Below are positions 1-9,150 of a stretch of DNA of 64,000 nucleotides, piece after piece (the first letter of the stretch is position 1; each line of letters opens with the position of its first letter). The translations under genes and the position numbers were made by a program. The notes under the pieces are model-generated. The model was given only the letters and a program-made list of their open reading frames with translations. It did no database searches and had not been told where the DNA came from. Source of the DNA: Corynebacterium sputi DSM 45148 (lineage in GTDB: Bacteria; Actinomycetota; Actinomycetes; Mycobacteriales; Mycobacteriaceae); contig NZ_ATYV01000008.1 of assembly GCF_000427865.1 (NCBI RefSeq), positions 1 to 64,000 of the forward strand. The letters are read 5' to 3'.

Positions 1-190
1 TACATAATCTGTCCAAAAAAATAGCACACCCCCACCCGACGGGGTATAAATGGGATGCGCAAAAAATACGGTTAATGTTTAAGCAGCCACCGCTAGGCGC
101 TGCCGGCATCATTAAACCGAAGTAAATAATAAGTACATCGGCACACTATCGAGTTCTCAAAAAACATTCGCACACCCTGCTCATCAGATC
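1..190 (-). ncRNA. rRNA operon leader (5' of 16S rRNA)
   Basis: Read on the minus strand, positions 170-141 give TTTTTTGAGAACTCGATAG and then TGTGC, the boxA-type antitermination sequence found in the leader just ahead of 16S rRNA in corynebacteria and mycobacteria. The A/T-rich stretch between 140 and 1 would contain the remaining leader and the RNase III processing stem. The 16S gene itself would begin left of base 1 and is not in the window. murA lies just upstream on the same strand, as in related genomes. The boxA match is what I see; the 16S location is inferred. Confidence 0.72.
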
Positions 191-343
191 ATGTCCGACT
201 CGCCCAGGCAGCAAGAGAAAAACTTAGTTCCTCACCTTCTCGGTGTCAAACCGAGCAGAGAAGAAATTATCTCAGTCGCATGCTGTGCACTTCTCAGAAC
301 CAGCATCCTCACCCGATTGGGAGTCTCTGCGTGGCCTGCGCTG

Positions 344-420
344 TGCGCTGCTTGCCCGGTAAACATTAGCCATAAGCACCCACCCACCACAAAGCCGCAG
401 GTGAAACACCATGTTTTCCT
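344..420 (-). promoter_or_regulatory. candidate rRNA promoter
   Basis: On the minus strand TTGTGG is followed after 18 bases by TAATGT, an acceptable -35/-10 pair placed between the murA 3' end and the boxA leader. Other weak candidates exist in the 190-510 stretch, which holds no convincing gene. Confidence 0.3.
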
Positions 421-518
421 GTTGTTAACCGCGAATCCGGCTCAAACCTCTCGAAATTCACCCGGATTCCTCGGTTCCGCCGAAGATCCGGTGCCTGTCA
501 TCCCCTAGGAAGACGACA

Positions 519-558
519 ACGGCGGGAGAGTAGGCACTCAGCCTTGCTCCCCCGCCGT
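519..558 (-). terminator. hairpin after murA
   Basis: ACGGCGGG at 519-526 pairs with CCCGCCGT at 551-558, with additional GAG/CTC pairing inside. It lies 20 bases past the murA stop and would separate murA from the rRNA leader. There is no long T run, so strength is uncertain. Confidence 0.5.
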
Positions 559-578
559 GGGTTCGTTCGATCTTTCGG

Positions 579-1844
579 TTACGCCTTCACTCGTCGGATG
601 TCCGCACCAAGTGAATTCATCGTTTCCACGAAGAGCGGGTACCCGCGGTCAATGTGATAGACCTCGTGAACCTCAGTGGTCCCGCCCGGCTCCGAGCAGA
701 GGCCCGCGAGCACCAGGCCCGCGCCCGCACGGATGTCCGAGGACCAAACCGGAGCTGACGACAGGTGCTTCTTGCCTCGGATCATCACGTGGTGTCCGTC
801 GATCGTGGCGTCGGTTCCCAGACGAATCATCTCGTCGACGAAGCGGAATCGAGATTCGAAGACGTTCTCGGTGAGGATGCTGACTCCCTCGGATACGGAA
901 GACAGGGCAATGGCCATCGGCTGAAGATCCGTCGGAAAACCCGGGAATGGAAGCGTCTGGTAGTTCACTGCAGTGGGCCGCTTGGTTCCACGGACTCGGA
1001 ATCCGGTCGGGTAGGTCTCCACATCTGCACCGGCAACTCGAATCTTCTCCAACGGAAGGTGCAGGTACTGCGGGTCGATGCCACCAACGGTGATGTCGCC
1101 CTGGGTCATCGCGGCGGCGAATGCCCAAGTACCCGCGACGATGCGGTCGCCAACCACCGAATGCTCGGTCGGATGCAACTTCTCTACGCCCTCAACAGTG
1201 ATGGTGTTGGTGCCCGCGCCAGTAATTCGTGCGCCCATCTCATTGAGCATGTTGCAGAGATCGACGATCTCCGGCTCCCGCGCAGCGTTATCGAGGGTCG
1301 TCACACCCTCGGCGAGGACAGCAGCGGTGAGGATGTTCTCCGTCGCGCCAACCGACGGGAAGTCGATTTTGATGTCAGCGCCCACCAGACGGTCTGCGGT
1401 GGCAACAACTGCACCATGCTCAATACGCGTGGTCGCTCCGAGCTTTTCCAGCCCCGACTGGTGCATGTCCAGCGGGCGCGACCCAATTGCATCTCCGCCC
1501 GGGAGTGCGACGATCGCATGCCGATTACGTGCGGTCAGCGGGCCCAGCACACACACCGAGGCACGGAACTGGCGCACTGCTTCAAAGTCCGCTCGCTCGG
1601 ACAGTTCCCTCGGGGAGGTGATCGCTACGACCGATCCATCCCGTTCGACCTGACACCCGAGCCCCTCGAGAACCTTCTGCATCAGAGGCACGTCATCGAT
1701 CTCGGGGCAGTTCCGCAGAACCGTGGTCCCCTCTGCCAGGAGCGCTGCAGCCATGAGCTTCAGCACCGAGTTCTTTGCACCGGCAACGCGAACTTGTCCG
1801 CTGAGCCGTGCACCTCCACCTACGAGAAAGCGTTCTTGTTCCAC
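579..1844 (-). CDS. murA: UDP-N-acetylglucosamine 1-carboxyvinyltransferase
   Basis: Transfers enolpyruvate from PEP to UDP-GlcNAc, the first committed step of peptidoglycan precursor synthesis in the cytoplasm. The protein opens with the EPSP-synthase fold signature [19 protein letters not shown] and continues colinear with MurA to the end. The frame stays open to 1994, but the extra N-terminal residues do not look like MurA. They also overlap the start of the divergent adenosyltransferase gene and include a copy of the dispersed GCTTCCCGACG word. A GTG at 1844 gives 421 residues, the usual family length, so I prefer it; its ribosome site is weak. The gene sits next to pduO and ramA as murA2 does in C. 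glutamicum. Confidence 0.92.
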   Translation of the reverse strand: MEQERFLVGGGARLSGQVRVAGAKNSVLKLMAAALLAEGTTVLRNCPEIDDVPLMQKVLEGLGCQVERDGSVVAITSPRELSERADFEAVRQFRASVCVLGPLTARNRHAIVALPGGDAIGSRPLDMHQSGLEKLGATTRIEHGAVVATADRLVGADIKIDFPSVGATENILTAAVLAEGVTTLDNAAREPEIVDLCNMLNEMGARITGAGTNTITVEGVEKLHPTEHSVVGDRIVAGTWAFAAAMTQGDITVGGIDPQYLHLPLEKIRVAGADVETYPTGFRVRGTKRPTAVNYQTLPFPGFPTDLQPMAIALSSVSEGVSILTENVFESRFRFVDEMIRLGTDATIDGHHVMIRGKKHLSSAPVWSSDIRAGAGLVLAGLCSEPGGTTEVHEVYHIDRGYPLFVETMNSLGADIRRVKA

Positions 1845-1909
1845 GGCCTCAACCCAACCATATTTCGCGCCCCTATGCGGGCCGGCAGGCAGAGCATTTT
1901 CCCCGATCT

Positions 1910-1920
1910 GCTTCCCGACG
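1910..1920 (+). repeat. dispersed word GCTTCCCGACG
   Basis: Lies between murA and pduO; tail TCCCTTTCCACACC. This copy is non-coding if murA starts at 1844. Confidence 0.8.
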
Positions 1921-1975
1921 TCCCTTTCCACACCATCCGACCGCCCAACAGATTTCGTCGATATGCTCGGAAACC

Positions 1976-2548
1976 ATGGCTGTGAATCTGACACGTATCT
2001 ACACGCGAACCGGCGACGACGGAACTACTGGACTCTCTGACTTCAGTCGCGTCCCCAAGTCGGATCCTCGACTGGTGGCGTACGCCGACTGCGACGAAAC
2101 GAATGCTCTACTCGGACAGGTTGTGGCGATTGGGGATGCTGGAGAGAAGATCCGGAGCGTCGTAAAGCACATCCAGAATGACCTGTTCGACGCTGGCGCG
2201 GACCTGGCGACGCCGGTTGTCGAGGATCCTGAGTATCCGCCGCTGCGAATCAAGCAGGAGTACATCGATCAGTTGGAGACCTGGTGCGACGAGTTCAATG
2301 AGGAACTGCCGAACCTTCGCTCCTTCATCCTCCCGGGCGGAACCCCTGCGGCGGCGCTGCTACATTCCGCAAGAACCGTCGCGCGGCGCGCAGAGCGTTC
2401 GGCTTGGGAAGCCGTCCAAGCCTTCCCGGAGACAACATCAACGCTGCCTGCGAAGTACCTGAACCGGCTGTCGGACCTGTTGTTCATCCTGTCGCGCGTG
2501 GCCAATGACGGCGATGACGTGCTGTGGGTCCCCGGCGGTGAACGCTAG
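1976..2548 (+). CDS. pduO: cob(I)alamin adenosyltransferase, PduO type
   Basis: Adenosylates cob(I)alamin with ATP to make adenosylcobalamin. The 190-residue product starts [20 protein letters not shown], the PduO nucleotide-binding opening, and has [13 protein letters not shown] and the [10 protein letters not shown] helix typical of this trimeric family. ATG at 1976 is chosen because the open frame upstream to 1808 is not PduO-like and overlaps murA. It is transcribed away from murA and converges on ramA with a 35-base gap. A B12 riboswitch lies 2.2 kb downstream in front of a decayed metE, which suggests a cell that relies on B12-dependent enzymes. Confidence 0.93.
   Translation: MAVNLTRIYTRTGDDGTTGLSDFSRVPKSDPRLVAYADCDETNALLGQVVAIGDAGEKIRSVVKHIQNDLFDAGADLATPVVEDPEYPPLRIKQEYIDQLETWCDEFNEELPNLRSFILPGGTPAAALLHSARTVARRAERSAWEAVQAFPETTSTLPAKYLNRLSDLLFILSRVANDGDDVLWVPGGER
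2158..2168 (-). repeat. dispersed word GCTTTACGACG
   Basis: Inside pduO, read there as GTC-GTA-AAG (Val-Val-Lys). The tail matches poorly. Confidence 0.65.
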
Positions 2549-2583
2549 GCACCCACGATCGGACGCTCAGGCCCAGAGGTCAA

Positions 2584-3420
2584 TCAGGGCAGAGCGCCGA
2601 TACGCCGGGCAGCGTTAACTGCCTCGTAACGAGTGTGGGCACCGAGCTTGCGCATGACCGACCGAAGGTAAGACTTCACGGTCTCAGCGCCGATGCCCAT
2701 CTCTTCCGCTGCCTCAACATTGGTGTGACCGAGTGCCACGCATGCCAGGACGTCGAGCTCCCGCGCCGAAAGCTTCGTTGCCTGCTTCACGCGGACGGGG
2801 CTGACCATCTGGTCGCACAGTTCCTCGAGCTCGTCACGGACCTTCTTCTCGTCGATCCGGTTGGCTAGCATGCGGAGCTTGGAGTGGGTGGAGCGCACCT
2901 GCTCCCACTCTGCACCGTTCATCACTCGGCGGCCTTTGCCCGCGTTTCCGCGGTCGACACTGCGCAGGGCGTCAGCGACAGCGAGGTCCTGCTCCAGGCA
3001 CCGAGCAGTCATGGTGACTTCTTCAAGCACCTTGTCGCCCAATCGAACCGATGAATGGACACCTGCGTAAAGGATGCCACGGACATTGCGGTTCACGATC
3101 ACCGGGACGGCGACCAGAGAGTGCAGACCTTCATCGCGAATCGCGTCGTCATATTCATGGGAGATGACCTTGGCGCGGGTGTAGTCGCTTACGCCGACCG
3201 GACGACGAGTTGCGAGTACTCGGCCGCCGACGCCGGCTCCAGTATCAATGACCAGGTCGTGGAGCGCGGGGGTGCGCAGCCCCACCCAATGAGAGATCTT
3301 GAGCTTGCCCGGTTCGGTGACATCCCCAAACATCGCGACCGGAATTCCGGTGCCGTTCTTCAGGGAAACGAGAGAAGCCCGGATGACCTCGTTGTCATCG
3401 GAGATCCGGCTTGGTTCCAT
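2584..3420 (-). CDS. ramA: LuxR-type regulator of acetate metabolism, RamA
   Basis: Transcription factor of central carbon and acetate metabolism. Residues about 10-150 form a GAF-like domain, and the C-terminal ~65 residues are a LuxR helix-turn-helix with TKLSARELDVLACVALGHT and GIGAETVKSYLRSVMRKLG. As I recall the C. glutamicum RamA sequence, it is nearly the same from GVGVGGRV to the end. ATG at 3420 is preceded by AGGAGG at 9 bases, so the longer open frame to 3459 is rejected; this gives 278 residues. It converges on pduO. The upstream gap carries many ACCCC/GGGGT tracts, the kind of site RamA binds, so autoregulation is likely. Confidence 0.95.
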   Translation of the reverse strand: MEPSRISDDNEVIRASLVSLKNGTGIPVAMFGDVTEPGKLKISHWVGLRTPALHDLVIDTGAGVGGRVLATRRPVGVSDYTRAKVISHEYDDAIRDEGLHSLVAVPVIVNRNVRGILYAGVHSSVRLGDKVLEEVTMTARCLEQDLAVADALRSVDRGNAGKGRRVMNGAEWEQVRSTHSKLRMLANRIDEKKVRDELEELCDQMVSPVRVKQATKLSARELDVLACVALGHTNVEAAEEMGIGAETVKSYLRSVMRKLGAHTRYEAVNAARRIGALP

Positions 3421-3529
3421 TTCTAACTGCCTCCTGGTGCCTGCCCACCGGGGAAGCACCCCGGGCGGGGGGACAAGATGAATTCCCGTTTAGTATAACC
3501 TGCCCGGTTCACCCTCAAAGGGAGGTAAA

Positions 3530-3762
3530 TTTCACACCCCCTACAAATCGGCCCCCACCCCCGACACATGATGTTGACATCAAAAGTCACTTCTCGGTTC
3601 GCCCCTAATCACTAAAAAGCCCCTGACCTCAATCATTTTCGGATGCAAATGACATACCCCCTACATAGGCAGACTCGATGAGACTCGCGTTCTGGACATG
3701 AAAAAATCGGGGGTGAATTACTTACCCCCGATTTAGAATCAACCCCTAACTAGGGGGTTACC
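3530..3762. promoter_or_regulatory. cluster of ACCCC/GGGGT tracts ahead of ramA
   Basis: The 377-base gap between echA and ramA holds at least six short C4-5 or G4-5 tracts flanked by A or T (about 3535, 3552, 3655, 3709, 3724, 3742 and 3754). RamA of C. glutamicum is known to bind such tracts. An inverted pair AACCCC/GGGGTT sits at 3741-3759. No open frame of note is in this gap. Confidence 0.5.
3701..3734 (-). terminator. intrinsic terminator of echA
   Basis: On the minus strand AAATCGGGGGT and ACCCCCGATTT form an 11-bp perfect stem followed by a T run. It stands 64 bases past the echA stop. The G/C core is also an ACCCCC/GGGGGT pair, so it could double as a RamA site. Confidence 0.75.
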
Positions 3763-3797
3763 CGCCAAGTTCACCCGATAGTCCCGGTTCTCAGGGA

Positions 3798-4580
3798 CTA
3801 ACCCCGGTCCCACTCCGGCTTCCGCTTTTCCGCAAATGCGGACATTCCCTCGGCCTTATCGGTGGTGCCGAACAGGGAGTAGAACATCCGGCGCTCGTAG
3901 TGGACCCCCTCCGCGAGGGTGGTCTCCAGGGCGCGGTCGACTGCCTCGGTGGCCGCGTAAGAGGCTGCGGTCGGCATACCGGCGATCTTGACCGCGACCT
4001 CGGTGACTGCCTCTTCGAATCCGTCCAGCGGCAGGACTCGTGAGGCAAGACCGGAACGCTCTGCTTCCTCGGCATCCATCATGCGCCCAGTCAAGACCAG
4101 GTCCATCGCCTTGTACTTGCCCACTGCCTTAGTCAGGCGCTGGGATCCACCCATCCCGGGGATGATGCCGAGAGTGATCTCCGGCTGGCCAAATTTGGCA
4201 TTGTCCGCAGCCAGGATCACGTCGCCCATCATCGCCAGCTCACAGCCGCCGCCGAGAGCGTAGCCGGAGACAGCAGTAATAATGGGAGTACGAACCTTCG
4301 ATAGCCGGTCCCAGGTCGCGAAGATGTCGTCGACGTAGAGGTCCGGGAACTCCAGTTCCTTCATCTCCAGGATGTCGGCGCCGGCGGCGAATGCCTTCTC
4401 CGAACCGATAATGACGATCGCGCCAATGCCGCGGTCAGCGTCAAATCCTTCAGCAGCTCCCACCAGCTCGCGCATGACGGTGGTGTTCAGTGCGTTAAGC
4501 GCCTTCGGACGGTTGAGCCGAATCGTCGCGACGCGGCCCTCCACCGAGGTGATGATGGTCTCGTAAGTGGTCTCAGACAT
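3798..4580 (-). CDS. echA: enoyl-CoA hydratase
   Basis: Crotonase-family enzyme that hydrates 2-enoyl-CoA in fatty acid oxidation. 260 residues. The oxyanion-hole segment AFAAGADI, the first catalytic glutamate in [11 protein letters not shown] and the second in [16 protein letters not shown] are all present, so hydratase rather than isomerase activity is expected. ATG at 4580 follows GAGGAAGG at about 10 bases; the open frame upstream to 4682 lacks family similarity. It is a single-gene unit with its own terminator, divergent from the cobalamin riboswitch. The CoA substrate chain length cannot be told. Confidence 0.93.
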   Translation of the reverse strand: MSETTYETIITSVEGRVATIRLNRPKALNALNTTVMRELVGAAEGFDADRGIGAIVIIGSEKAFAAGADILEMKELEFPDLYVDDIFATWDRLSKVRTPIITAVSGYALGGGCELAMMGDVILAADNAKFGQPEITLGIIPGMGGSQRLTKAVGKYKAMDLVLTGRMMDAEEAERSGLASRVLPLDGFEEAVTEVAVKIAGMPTAASYAATEAVDRALETTLAEGVHYERRMFYSLFGTTDKAEGMSAFAEKRKPEWDRG

Positions 4581-4763
4581 GTCCGGTAAACCTTCCTCGG
4601 GCCGATCGGATGCGGCCCCGTACGTCATTCGGCCCCACGGGCGCGGGGCCAGGTCCGACACTGATAATGGCAGAGACGGCACCGGATGTGGTCGTCTTCC
4701 CGTTCATGCCCGGGTCGACCTGCGGTTGGCTAACGTTAAGTCCGCAACAGGTCCCGTCCCTGA

Positions 4764-4925
4764 TTCAGGTGCCGGGCGCACGAGGGAATCTGGTGAAAAT
4801 CCAGAGCTGTCCCGCAGCGGTAAACCGGAACGACAGCCGTCACACAGCACTGGGGTCTGCCCCTGGGAAGCGATGGCCAGTAGACGCCACACAGGCATGC
4901 CGGTAAGCCCGAATACCTGCCCGTT
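4764..4925 (+). ncRNA. cobalamin riboswitch
   Basis: The conserved B12 aptamer elements are in order: AGGTGCC at about 4767, GGGAATCTGGTGAAAATCC at 4784, the B12 box-like CTGTCCCGCAGCGGTAAA at 4807, and AAGCCCGAATACCTGCC at the 3' end, closing on the 5' AGGT. Downstream, ATCACC near 4973 can pair with GGTGAT near 5000, which may be part of the expression platform. It leads into the metE remnant, whose intact relatives are normally shut off by B12. Confidence 0.93.
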
Positions 4926-5087
4926 GTGCCATACCGAATCCGGCACGGCCCAGAGGAAGCCCGTGGACAAGATCACCGTGGAAACCGTGAAAAGCACGGA
5001 GGTGATGCTGGCCCCGTGTGTTTTTCCTGTGCTCCCACCTCGTCCGACCACGGTCTTCTACTTGACGAGGATCAAGGAGCACACACC

Positions 5088-6340
5088 ATGCACCCGTTTC
5101 ACCACAGCGAGCGAGACCGCTCCCATTTCACTGCCACCGTTTCCGGGTTCCCACGTCACGGACCGCACCATGAACGGACCACCGCAGTCACTGCGTACCG
5201 AAACGATGTAGCCGGTGCTGCAGAAGAGCTTTCTGCGACTGTCCAGAGGCTCTGACACCGTGAGGCTCGGCTCGCGGTCCAGGGAGGACTCGACAGTGTC
5301 CCGGTCGGTACCTTTTCTTTCCACGACCGGATGCTGGACGCCGCAGTTCTCTATGGCGCGCTTCCCGCACGAGTCGACCACGTCGATGATCACATCCCCG
5401 CATCCCCGGACGACCAGCTGCCTGCGTGGATCGACCGCTATCTCACTGCTGCTCACGGCGGGCCGGGCATCGATCCGATAACCACTGGTATCCGGTTCGG
5501 CACTGAGCTGAACTACTCGATCCCAGAACTCGACCCCGATCGCCCTTTCTCCGCAGAGCCAGACTTCCTTGTCCAGCGGCTGGAGGACTCCCGCCGAAAC
5601 CACATCCCAGGACGGGCAACACTCATCGGCCCCGCTACGTTCCTCACTCTCGCGCTGACGACAGACGGCACTGACCCACTGGAGCGGATCGAAGAACTGG
5701 TGGAGGTCCAATGCCGAATCCTCACTCATGTCGCAATTGCTGGGAGTCGATGGGTACAGGTTGATGAACCGGCGTTGAGTTCCCCCGACTCGGATCAGGC
5801 TGCCCCGAGCAATAACGACGAAGGATTACCCGAGCGTGGACGCGTCTCGTCGACCACGCCCATGCGCTGGGACTGAAGATGCTGGCTCAAACCTACTTTG
5901 GCAATCCGGACCGCTTCGTCCGGATTATGTCGGGCACCGGGGTAGACGCGCTCGGCCTCGATTTCGTTAACGACCAGATCCCCGACCTCACCGATGTTCC
6001 AATCGACACGCTCATCGTCGCCGGGCTGGTCGACGGGCACAGTGTGTTGCGCACTGACCTCGATTCCGCGCTAATCCTGATTCGAGTTGTCTCACAGGAG
6101 TTCCCAGTCGCAATTTCGACCTCTTGCTCCCAGGTGCACTCTCCCTACCGCAGCACCTTCGATCAGGCATTAGCCGAGGATCCGGCCCGTCGAATTGAAC
6201 TGGCACTGGAGCGGGCCAAGATCTCGGAAGTGACTGCCCTGTCCCATCAGATTCACCATCCCGCACACGACAGAAAGTTCAGCTCCGTTCGTCGAGCGTT
6301 CACGGAGTCGCGGCGGGCTCACGGCGTCGGGAAGCAGTAG
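5088..6340 (+). pseudogene. metE: remnant of cobalamin-independent methionine synthase, N-terminal half
   Basis: MetE transfers the methyl group of methyl-tetrahydrofolate polyglutamate to homocysteine. ATG at 5088 follows AAGGAG and the reading starts FTATVSGFP, as in MetE. A TGA at 5253-5255 interrupts the frame; beyond it the same frame gives LDSVPVGTFSFHDRMLDAA, then LIGPATFL and WVQVDEPAL, all MetE N-domain landmarks. Near 5840-5875 the frame shifts, and the next frame carries LAQTYFG, AGLVDGHSVLRTDLDSAL and STSCSQVHSPY. The sequence stops at 6340, so the C-terminal catalytic half with the zinc ligands is missing. At least two disabling changes plus truncation make this non-functional, although the riboswitch ahead of it looks intact. 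Confidence 0.88.
6325..6335 (-). repeat. dispersed word GCTTCCCGACG
   Basis: At the very end of the metE remnant (Val-Gly-Lys-Gln-stop). The tail is not conserved. Confidence 0.7.
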
Positions 6341-6404
6341 TTCGTCGCCCCCCCCCGATGTGGGCTCCCTCACATCGGGGCGCACGGCGCGCAACGGCCA
6401 GAAA

Positions 6405-6420
6405 TAGACTAACCAGTCTG
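6405..6420. promoter_or_regulatory. McbR-type operator of cysK
   Basis: TAGAC, six bases, GTCTG: one mismatch from the TAGAC-N6-GTCTA site of McbR, the repressor of sulfur and methionine genes in C. glutamicum. It touches the -35 box of the cysK promoter, as expected for repression. Confidence 0.65.
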
Positions 6421-6447
6421 TACAAAGTTCTTCGGTACGCGTAACAT
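6419..6447 (+). promoter_or_regulatory. cysK promoter
   Basis: TGTACA at 6419-6424, a 17-base spacer and TAACAT at 6442-6447, ending 40 bases ahead of the cysK start. The McbR-type operator overlaps the -35 element. Confidence 0.55.
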
Positions 6448-6487
6448 TCGCGGACGACGAAGCCAACCCTCCGAAAGGAACTCACGG

Positions 6488-7420
6488 ATGACCATCCATT
6501 CGAACATCACTGAACTCATCGGCGGAACTCCGCTGGTCAAGCTGAACCGACTGGGCGCTGACCTGCCCGGCGACATCGCAGTGAAGCTCGAGTTCTACAA
6601 CCCGGCCAACTCCGTTAAGGATCGCATCGGCGCCGCAATCGTCGACGCAGCCGAGAAGTCCGGCGAGCTCAAGCCGGGCGGCACCATTGTCGAGGGCACC
6701 TCCGGCAACACCGGTATCGCCCTGGCCATGGTCGGCGCAGCCCGCGGTTACAAGGTCATCCTCACCATGCCGGACACCATGTCCAACGAGCGTCGCGTCC
6801 TCCTCCGTGCCTTCGGCGCGGAGCTGGTCTTGACCCCGGGCGCTGAGGGAATGAAGGGAGCCGTCAACAAGGCGAACGAGATCGTCGAGAGCACGGACAA
6901 CGCCATCCTGGCCCGTCAGTTCGCCAACCCGGCGAACCTGGCTATACACGAGGCCACTACCGGCCCGGAGGTCTGGAACGACACCGACGGAAAGATCGAT
7001 TACTTCGTCGCCGGCATCGGCACCGGTGGCACCATCTCCGGTGTCGGTCGCTACCTGAAGTCCCAGAACCCGGACGTCAAGATCGTTGCCGTCGAGCCGA
7101 AGGACTCCCCGCTGCTGACCGAGGGCAAGGCCGGCCCGCACAAGATTCAGGGCATCGGCGCCAACTTCATCCCGGACATCCTGGACCAGGACGTCCTCGA
7201 CGAGGTCATCGACGTCACCAACGAGGACTCCATCGCTACCTCCCGTCAGCTCGCTGTCGACGAGGGCATCCTCGGCGGCATCTCCGCTGGCGCGAACCTG
7301 AAGGCAGCCCTCGAGGTCGCCGCTCGCCCCGAGGCTGAGGGCAAGCTCATCGTCGCTGTCATCCCGGACTTCGGTGAGCGTTACGTCTCCTCCGTCCTGT
7401 ACGAGGACCTGCGCGACTAG
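6488..7420 (+). CDS. cysK: cysteine synthase (O-acetylserine sulfhydrylase)
   Basis: PLP enzyme making cysteine from O-acetylserine and sulfide. The 310-residue protein shows [12 protein letters not shown] at the start, the PLP lysine in NSVKDRIG near residue 44, the phosphate or substrate loop [20 protein letters not shown] for cofactor phosphate binding and GGISAGANL near the end. ATG at 6488 is preceded by GAAAGGA. cysE follows after 113 bases including a strong inverted repeat; the two enzymes normally form the cysteine synthase complex. Sulfur control through McbR is suggested by the operator upstream. Confidence 0.97.
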   Translation: MTIHSNITELIGGTPLVKLNRLGADLPGDIAVKLEFYNPANSVKDRIGAAIVDAAEKSGELKPGGTIVEGTSGNTGIALAMVGAARGYKVILTMPDTMSNERRVLLRAFGAELVLTPGAEGMKGAVNKANEIVESTDNAILARQFANPANLAIHEATTGPEVWNDTDGKIDYFVAGIGTGGTISGVGRYLKSQNPDVKIVAVEPKDSPLLTEGKAGPHKIQGIGANFIPDILDQDVLDEVIDVTNEDSIATSRQLAVDEGILGGISAGANLKAALEVAARPEAEGKLIVAVIPDFGERYVSSVLYEDLRD

Positions 7421-7437
7421 TCGCAGAAACAGTCATA

Positions 7438-7499
7438 AGTTCCAGGGAGCCAGTCCCACCTGCGTCAACACGCACCAGACCGGCTCCCTGGAACTGCTT
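7438..7499 (+). terminator. long inverted repeat between cysK and cysE
   Basis: AGTTCCAGGGAGCC (7438-7451) and GGCTCCCTGGAACT (7482-7495) are perfect 14-base arms around a 30-base loop, followed by GCTTTA. It may terminate or attenuate cysK transcription before cysE. Confidence 0.6.
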
Positions 7500-7533
7500 T
7501 ATGCCCCCACCCCCTGACCCGATAGCGAACACC

Positions 7534-8127
7534 ATGAATTCGATCCTGTCCCTTCTCAAGGAAGACCTGGACAACGCCCGGGAACATGACCCGGCCGCCC
7601 GCAGTGACGTAGAGAACGCGATCGTCTACTCCGGACTCCACGCCATCTGGATGCACCGCATCTCCCACCGTCTGTGGCAGAAGGGGGGCGCGGCAAAGGG
7701 TGCCGCGCGAATCTTGTCGCAGTTCTCCCGGTTCATTACGGGAATCGAGATCCACCCGGGCGCCACCATCGGTCGTCGGTTCTTCATCGACCACGGGATG
7801 GGCATCGTCGTTGGTGAAACCGCCGAAATTGGCGATGACGTGATGCTCTATCACGGCGTCACTCTCGGCGGCGTCACCCTTAAGAAGGTCAAGCGCCACC
7901 CGACGCTCTGTGACGGCGTCACCGTCGGCGCCGGCGCTAAGATCCTAGGACCTGTCGTCATCGGCGCGCGCTCTGCTGTCGGTGCCAATGCGGTCGTCAC
8001 CCGCGATTGCCCAGAGGACTCCATCCTCACCGGCATCCCGGCCAAGAGCCGCCCACGCTCCCCGGAGCAGAAGAAGCCTCTCGTCGACCCGTCCGTGTAC
8101 GTGGTCGGCGACGGCGACTACATCTGA
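7534..8127 (+). CDS. cysE: serine O-acetyltransferase
   Basis: Acetylates serine with acetyl-CoA, supplying the substrate for CysK. 197 residues from ATG 7534: an N-terminal helical part ([23 protein letters not shown]), then left-handed beta-helix hexapeptide repeats from IHPGATIG through [25 protein letters not shown] and [14 protein letters not shown]. An ATG at 7501 is also in frame but adds only a proline-rich stretch not seen in relatives. No clear ribosome site is visible, so the start is less sure than the function. It is the short, EpsC-like form with a brief C-terminal tail. Confidence 0.93.
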   Translation: MNSILSLLKEDLDNAREHDPAARSDVENAIVYSGLHAIWMHRISHRLWQKGGAAKGAARILSQFSRFITGIEIHPGATIGRRFFIDHGMGIVVGETAEIGDDVMLYHGVTLGGVTLKKVKRHPTLCDGVTVGAGAKILGPVVIGARSAVGANAVVTRDCPEDSILTGIPAKSRPRSPEQKKPLVDPSVYVVGDGDYI

Positions 8128-8154
8128 TCCTTCGGATCTCGCTGCGACAGTAAT

Positions 8155-8182
8155 CCCCCGGTCCGCATATGCGGACTGGGGG
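8155..8182. terminator. hairpin between cysE and the GNAT gene
   Basis: CCCCC-G-GTCCGCAT meets ATGCGGAC-T-GGGGG in a nearly perfect palindrome located between convergent genes. It has no clear T run on either side and could act in both directions. Confidence 0.55.
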
Positions 8183-8205
8183 AACTGTGTATGTGCTTCA
8201 GACGT

Positions 8206-8216
8206 GCTTTACGACG
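8206..8216 (+). repeat. dispersed word GCTTTACGACG
   Basis: Spans the TAA stop of the GNAT gene; tail CCAACACATCC. Confidence 0.7.
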
Positions 8217-8493
8217 CCAACACATCCTCATACTCAGGATTCTTACTAATGAATGCTTCCACGGCACTGCAGGTGGCCAAAGCCTCCCAGTGACGCGCGC
8301 GGACATCATCGAGGGCGCCCTTGATGAGAGGCTTCGACAGCCCCTGTCCCTTGAACTTCTCGTAGACCACGGTGTGGTTGAAATCCAGCAGGTCCGGGCC
8401 GAGCTCCGCGAAAGCCGCGAATCCCGCTTCCTCACCATCGACGGTCAGCACGTAGCGCTGGCCGGACTCATCGAACGTGACTTCCTGTGCCAT
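8209..8493 (-). CDS. small GNAT-family N-acetyltransferase, YjdJ/NATD1 type
   Basis: 94 residues. The acetyl-CoA binding turn is seen in HTVVYEKFKGQGLSKPLI, with EEAGFAAFAELG as the preceding strand. This matches the short NATD1-type GNAT domain, which lacks the first part of the classical fold. The substrate is unknown. A gene of this type follows cysE in C. glutamicum, so its place is conserved. It starts 8 bases after the upstream gene on the same strand and is probably cotranscribed with it. The stop codon lies inside a copy of the dispersed GCTTTACGACG word. Confidence 0.85.
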   Translation of the reverse strand: MAQEVTFDESGQRYVLTVDGEEAGFAAFAELGPDLLDFNHTVVYEKFKGQGLSKPLIKGALDDVRARHWEALATCSAVEAFISKNPEYEDVLAS

Positions 8494-8501
8494 GGTCTGT
8501 C

Positions 8502-8954
8502 CTACCTCTCGTTGTCTGAATTTTCGTAGATGATCGGGGCGTGCCCCGGAGCCTCATCGGCACGGCCGACGGAGACCTGACACGGCAGAACCGCGTGCCC
8601 TTCATGCCACCCTGGAACGACGGAATCCGCAACCGGCCCGGATAGATCCGCCAATTCTGCGTAGGTCATCCCGGGCACGATCACCGAGATGCGTTGCCGC
8701 GTGCGGTCGCCTGGAGCCTGTCCCGGGTTCAGCTGGCGCCACACGGAAGCGAAGTCCTTGAGGCTCTCTGAGACGGGCATCTCGTCCTCGTAGACTAACG
8801 TCTCCACCTCCAGTTCTAGGGAATCTAGGAACTCCCGGATGCGGTCCGCAGCCGCACTTCGCTCACTTTCATCGGCGAACAGGAACAGCCTGATCACCGA
8901 TGGCAGGGCTTCATCGACGGAGAGCGTGCCAGGCGATGCGTACTCGACAGTCAT
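8502..8954 (-). CDS. conserved hypothetical protein
   Basis: 150 residues from ATG 8954; the frame is open far upstream but runs through tRNA genes, so the upstream part cannot be coding. I do not recognise the family. The protein is acidic and soluble, with FLFADESERSAAADRIREFLDSL as a likely helix pair and a C-terminal part rich in short beta-like segments (RQRISVIVPGMTYAELADL). No metal or catalytic motif is obvious. AAAGG about 13 bases upstream is a weak ribosome site. It is followed at 8 bases by the GNAT gene. Confidence 0.65.
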   Translation of the reverse strand: MTVEYASPGTLSVDEALPSVIRLFLFADESERSAAADRIREFLDSLELEVETLVYEDEMPVSESLKDFASVWRQLNPGQAPGDRTRQRISVIVPGMTYAELADLSGPVADSVVPGWHEGHAVLPCQVSVGRADEAPGHAPIIYENSDNER

Positions 8955-9000
8955 GGGGAGGAGTTTACCTTTTGTCCATGTCACTCCGGACCGTGAAGGC

Positions 9001-9037
9001 AAAAACGGGGCACCCAGTATCTCTACCGGGTGCCCCG
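9001..9037 (-). terminator. terminator of the tRNA cluster
   Basis: On the minus strand CGGGGCACCC pairs with GGGTGCCCCG and is followed by TTTTT. It begins 16 bases after tRNA-Phe. Confidence 0.85.
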
Positions 9038-9052
9038 TTACGGACCATATTG

Positions 9053-9125
9053 TGGCCAGAAGCGGGATCGAACCGCTGACCTTCCACTTTTCAGGCGGAC
9101 GCTCTACCAACTGAGCTATCTGGCC
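9053..9125 (-). tRNA. tRNA-Phe (GAA)
   Basis: 73 bases with acceptor arms GGCCAGA/TCTGGCC, D-loop CTCAGTTGGTAGAG, anticodon loop CTGAAAA (anticodon GAA) and T-arm GGTTCGATCC. CCA is not encoded. Last gene of the minus-strand cluster. Confidence 0.96.
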
Positions 9126-9150
9126 AGGAAAACCCCGAAGGGAATTCTGG

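Noticed and set aside
765..1985. 406-residue open frame opposite murA on the plus strand
   Set aside because: Antisense shadow of a conserved gene; no recognisable domain.
1845..1994. N-terminal extension of murA up to 1994
   Set aside because: Not MurA-like, overlaps the start of pduO on the other strand, and carries an intergenic copy of the dispersed word; the GTG at 1844 gives normal length.
8790..8812. TAGAC...GTCTC as a second McbR site
   Set aside because: The spacing is four bases rather than six and it lies inside a coding region.
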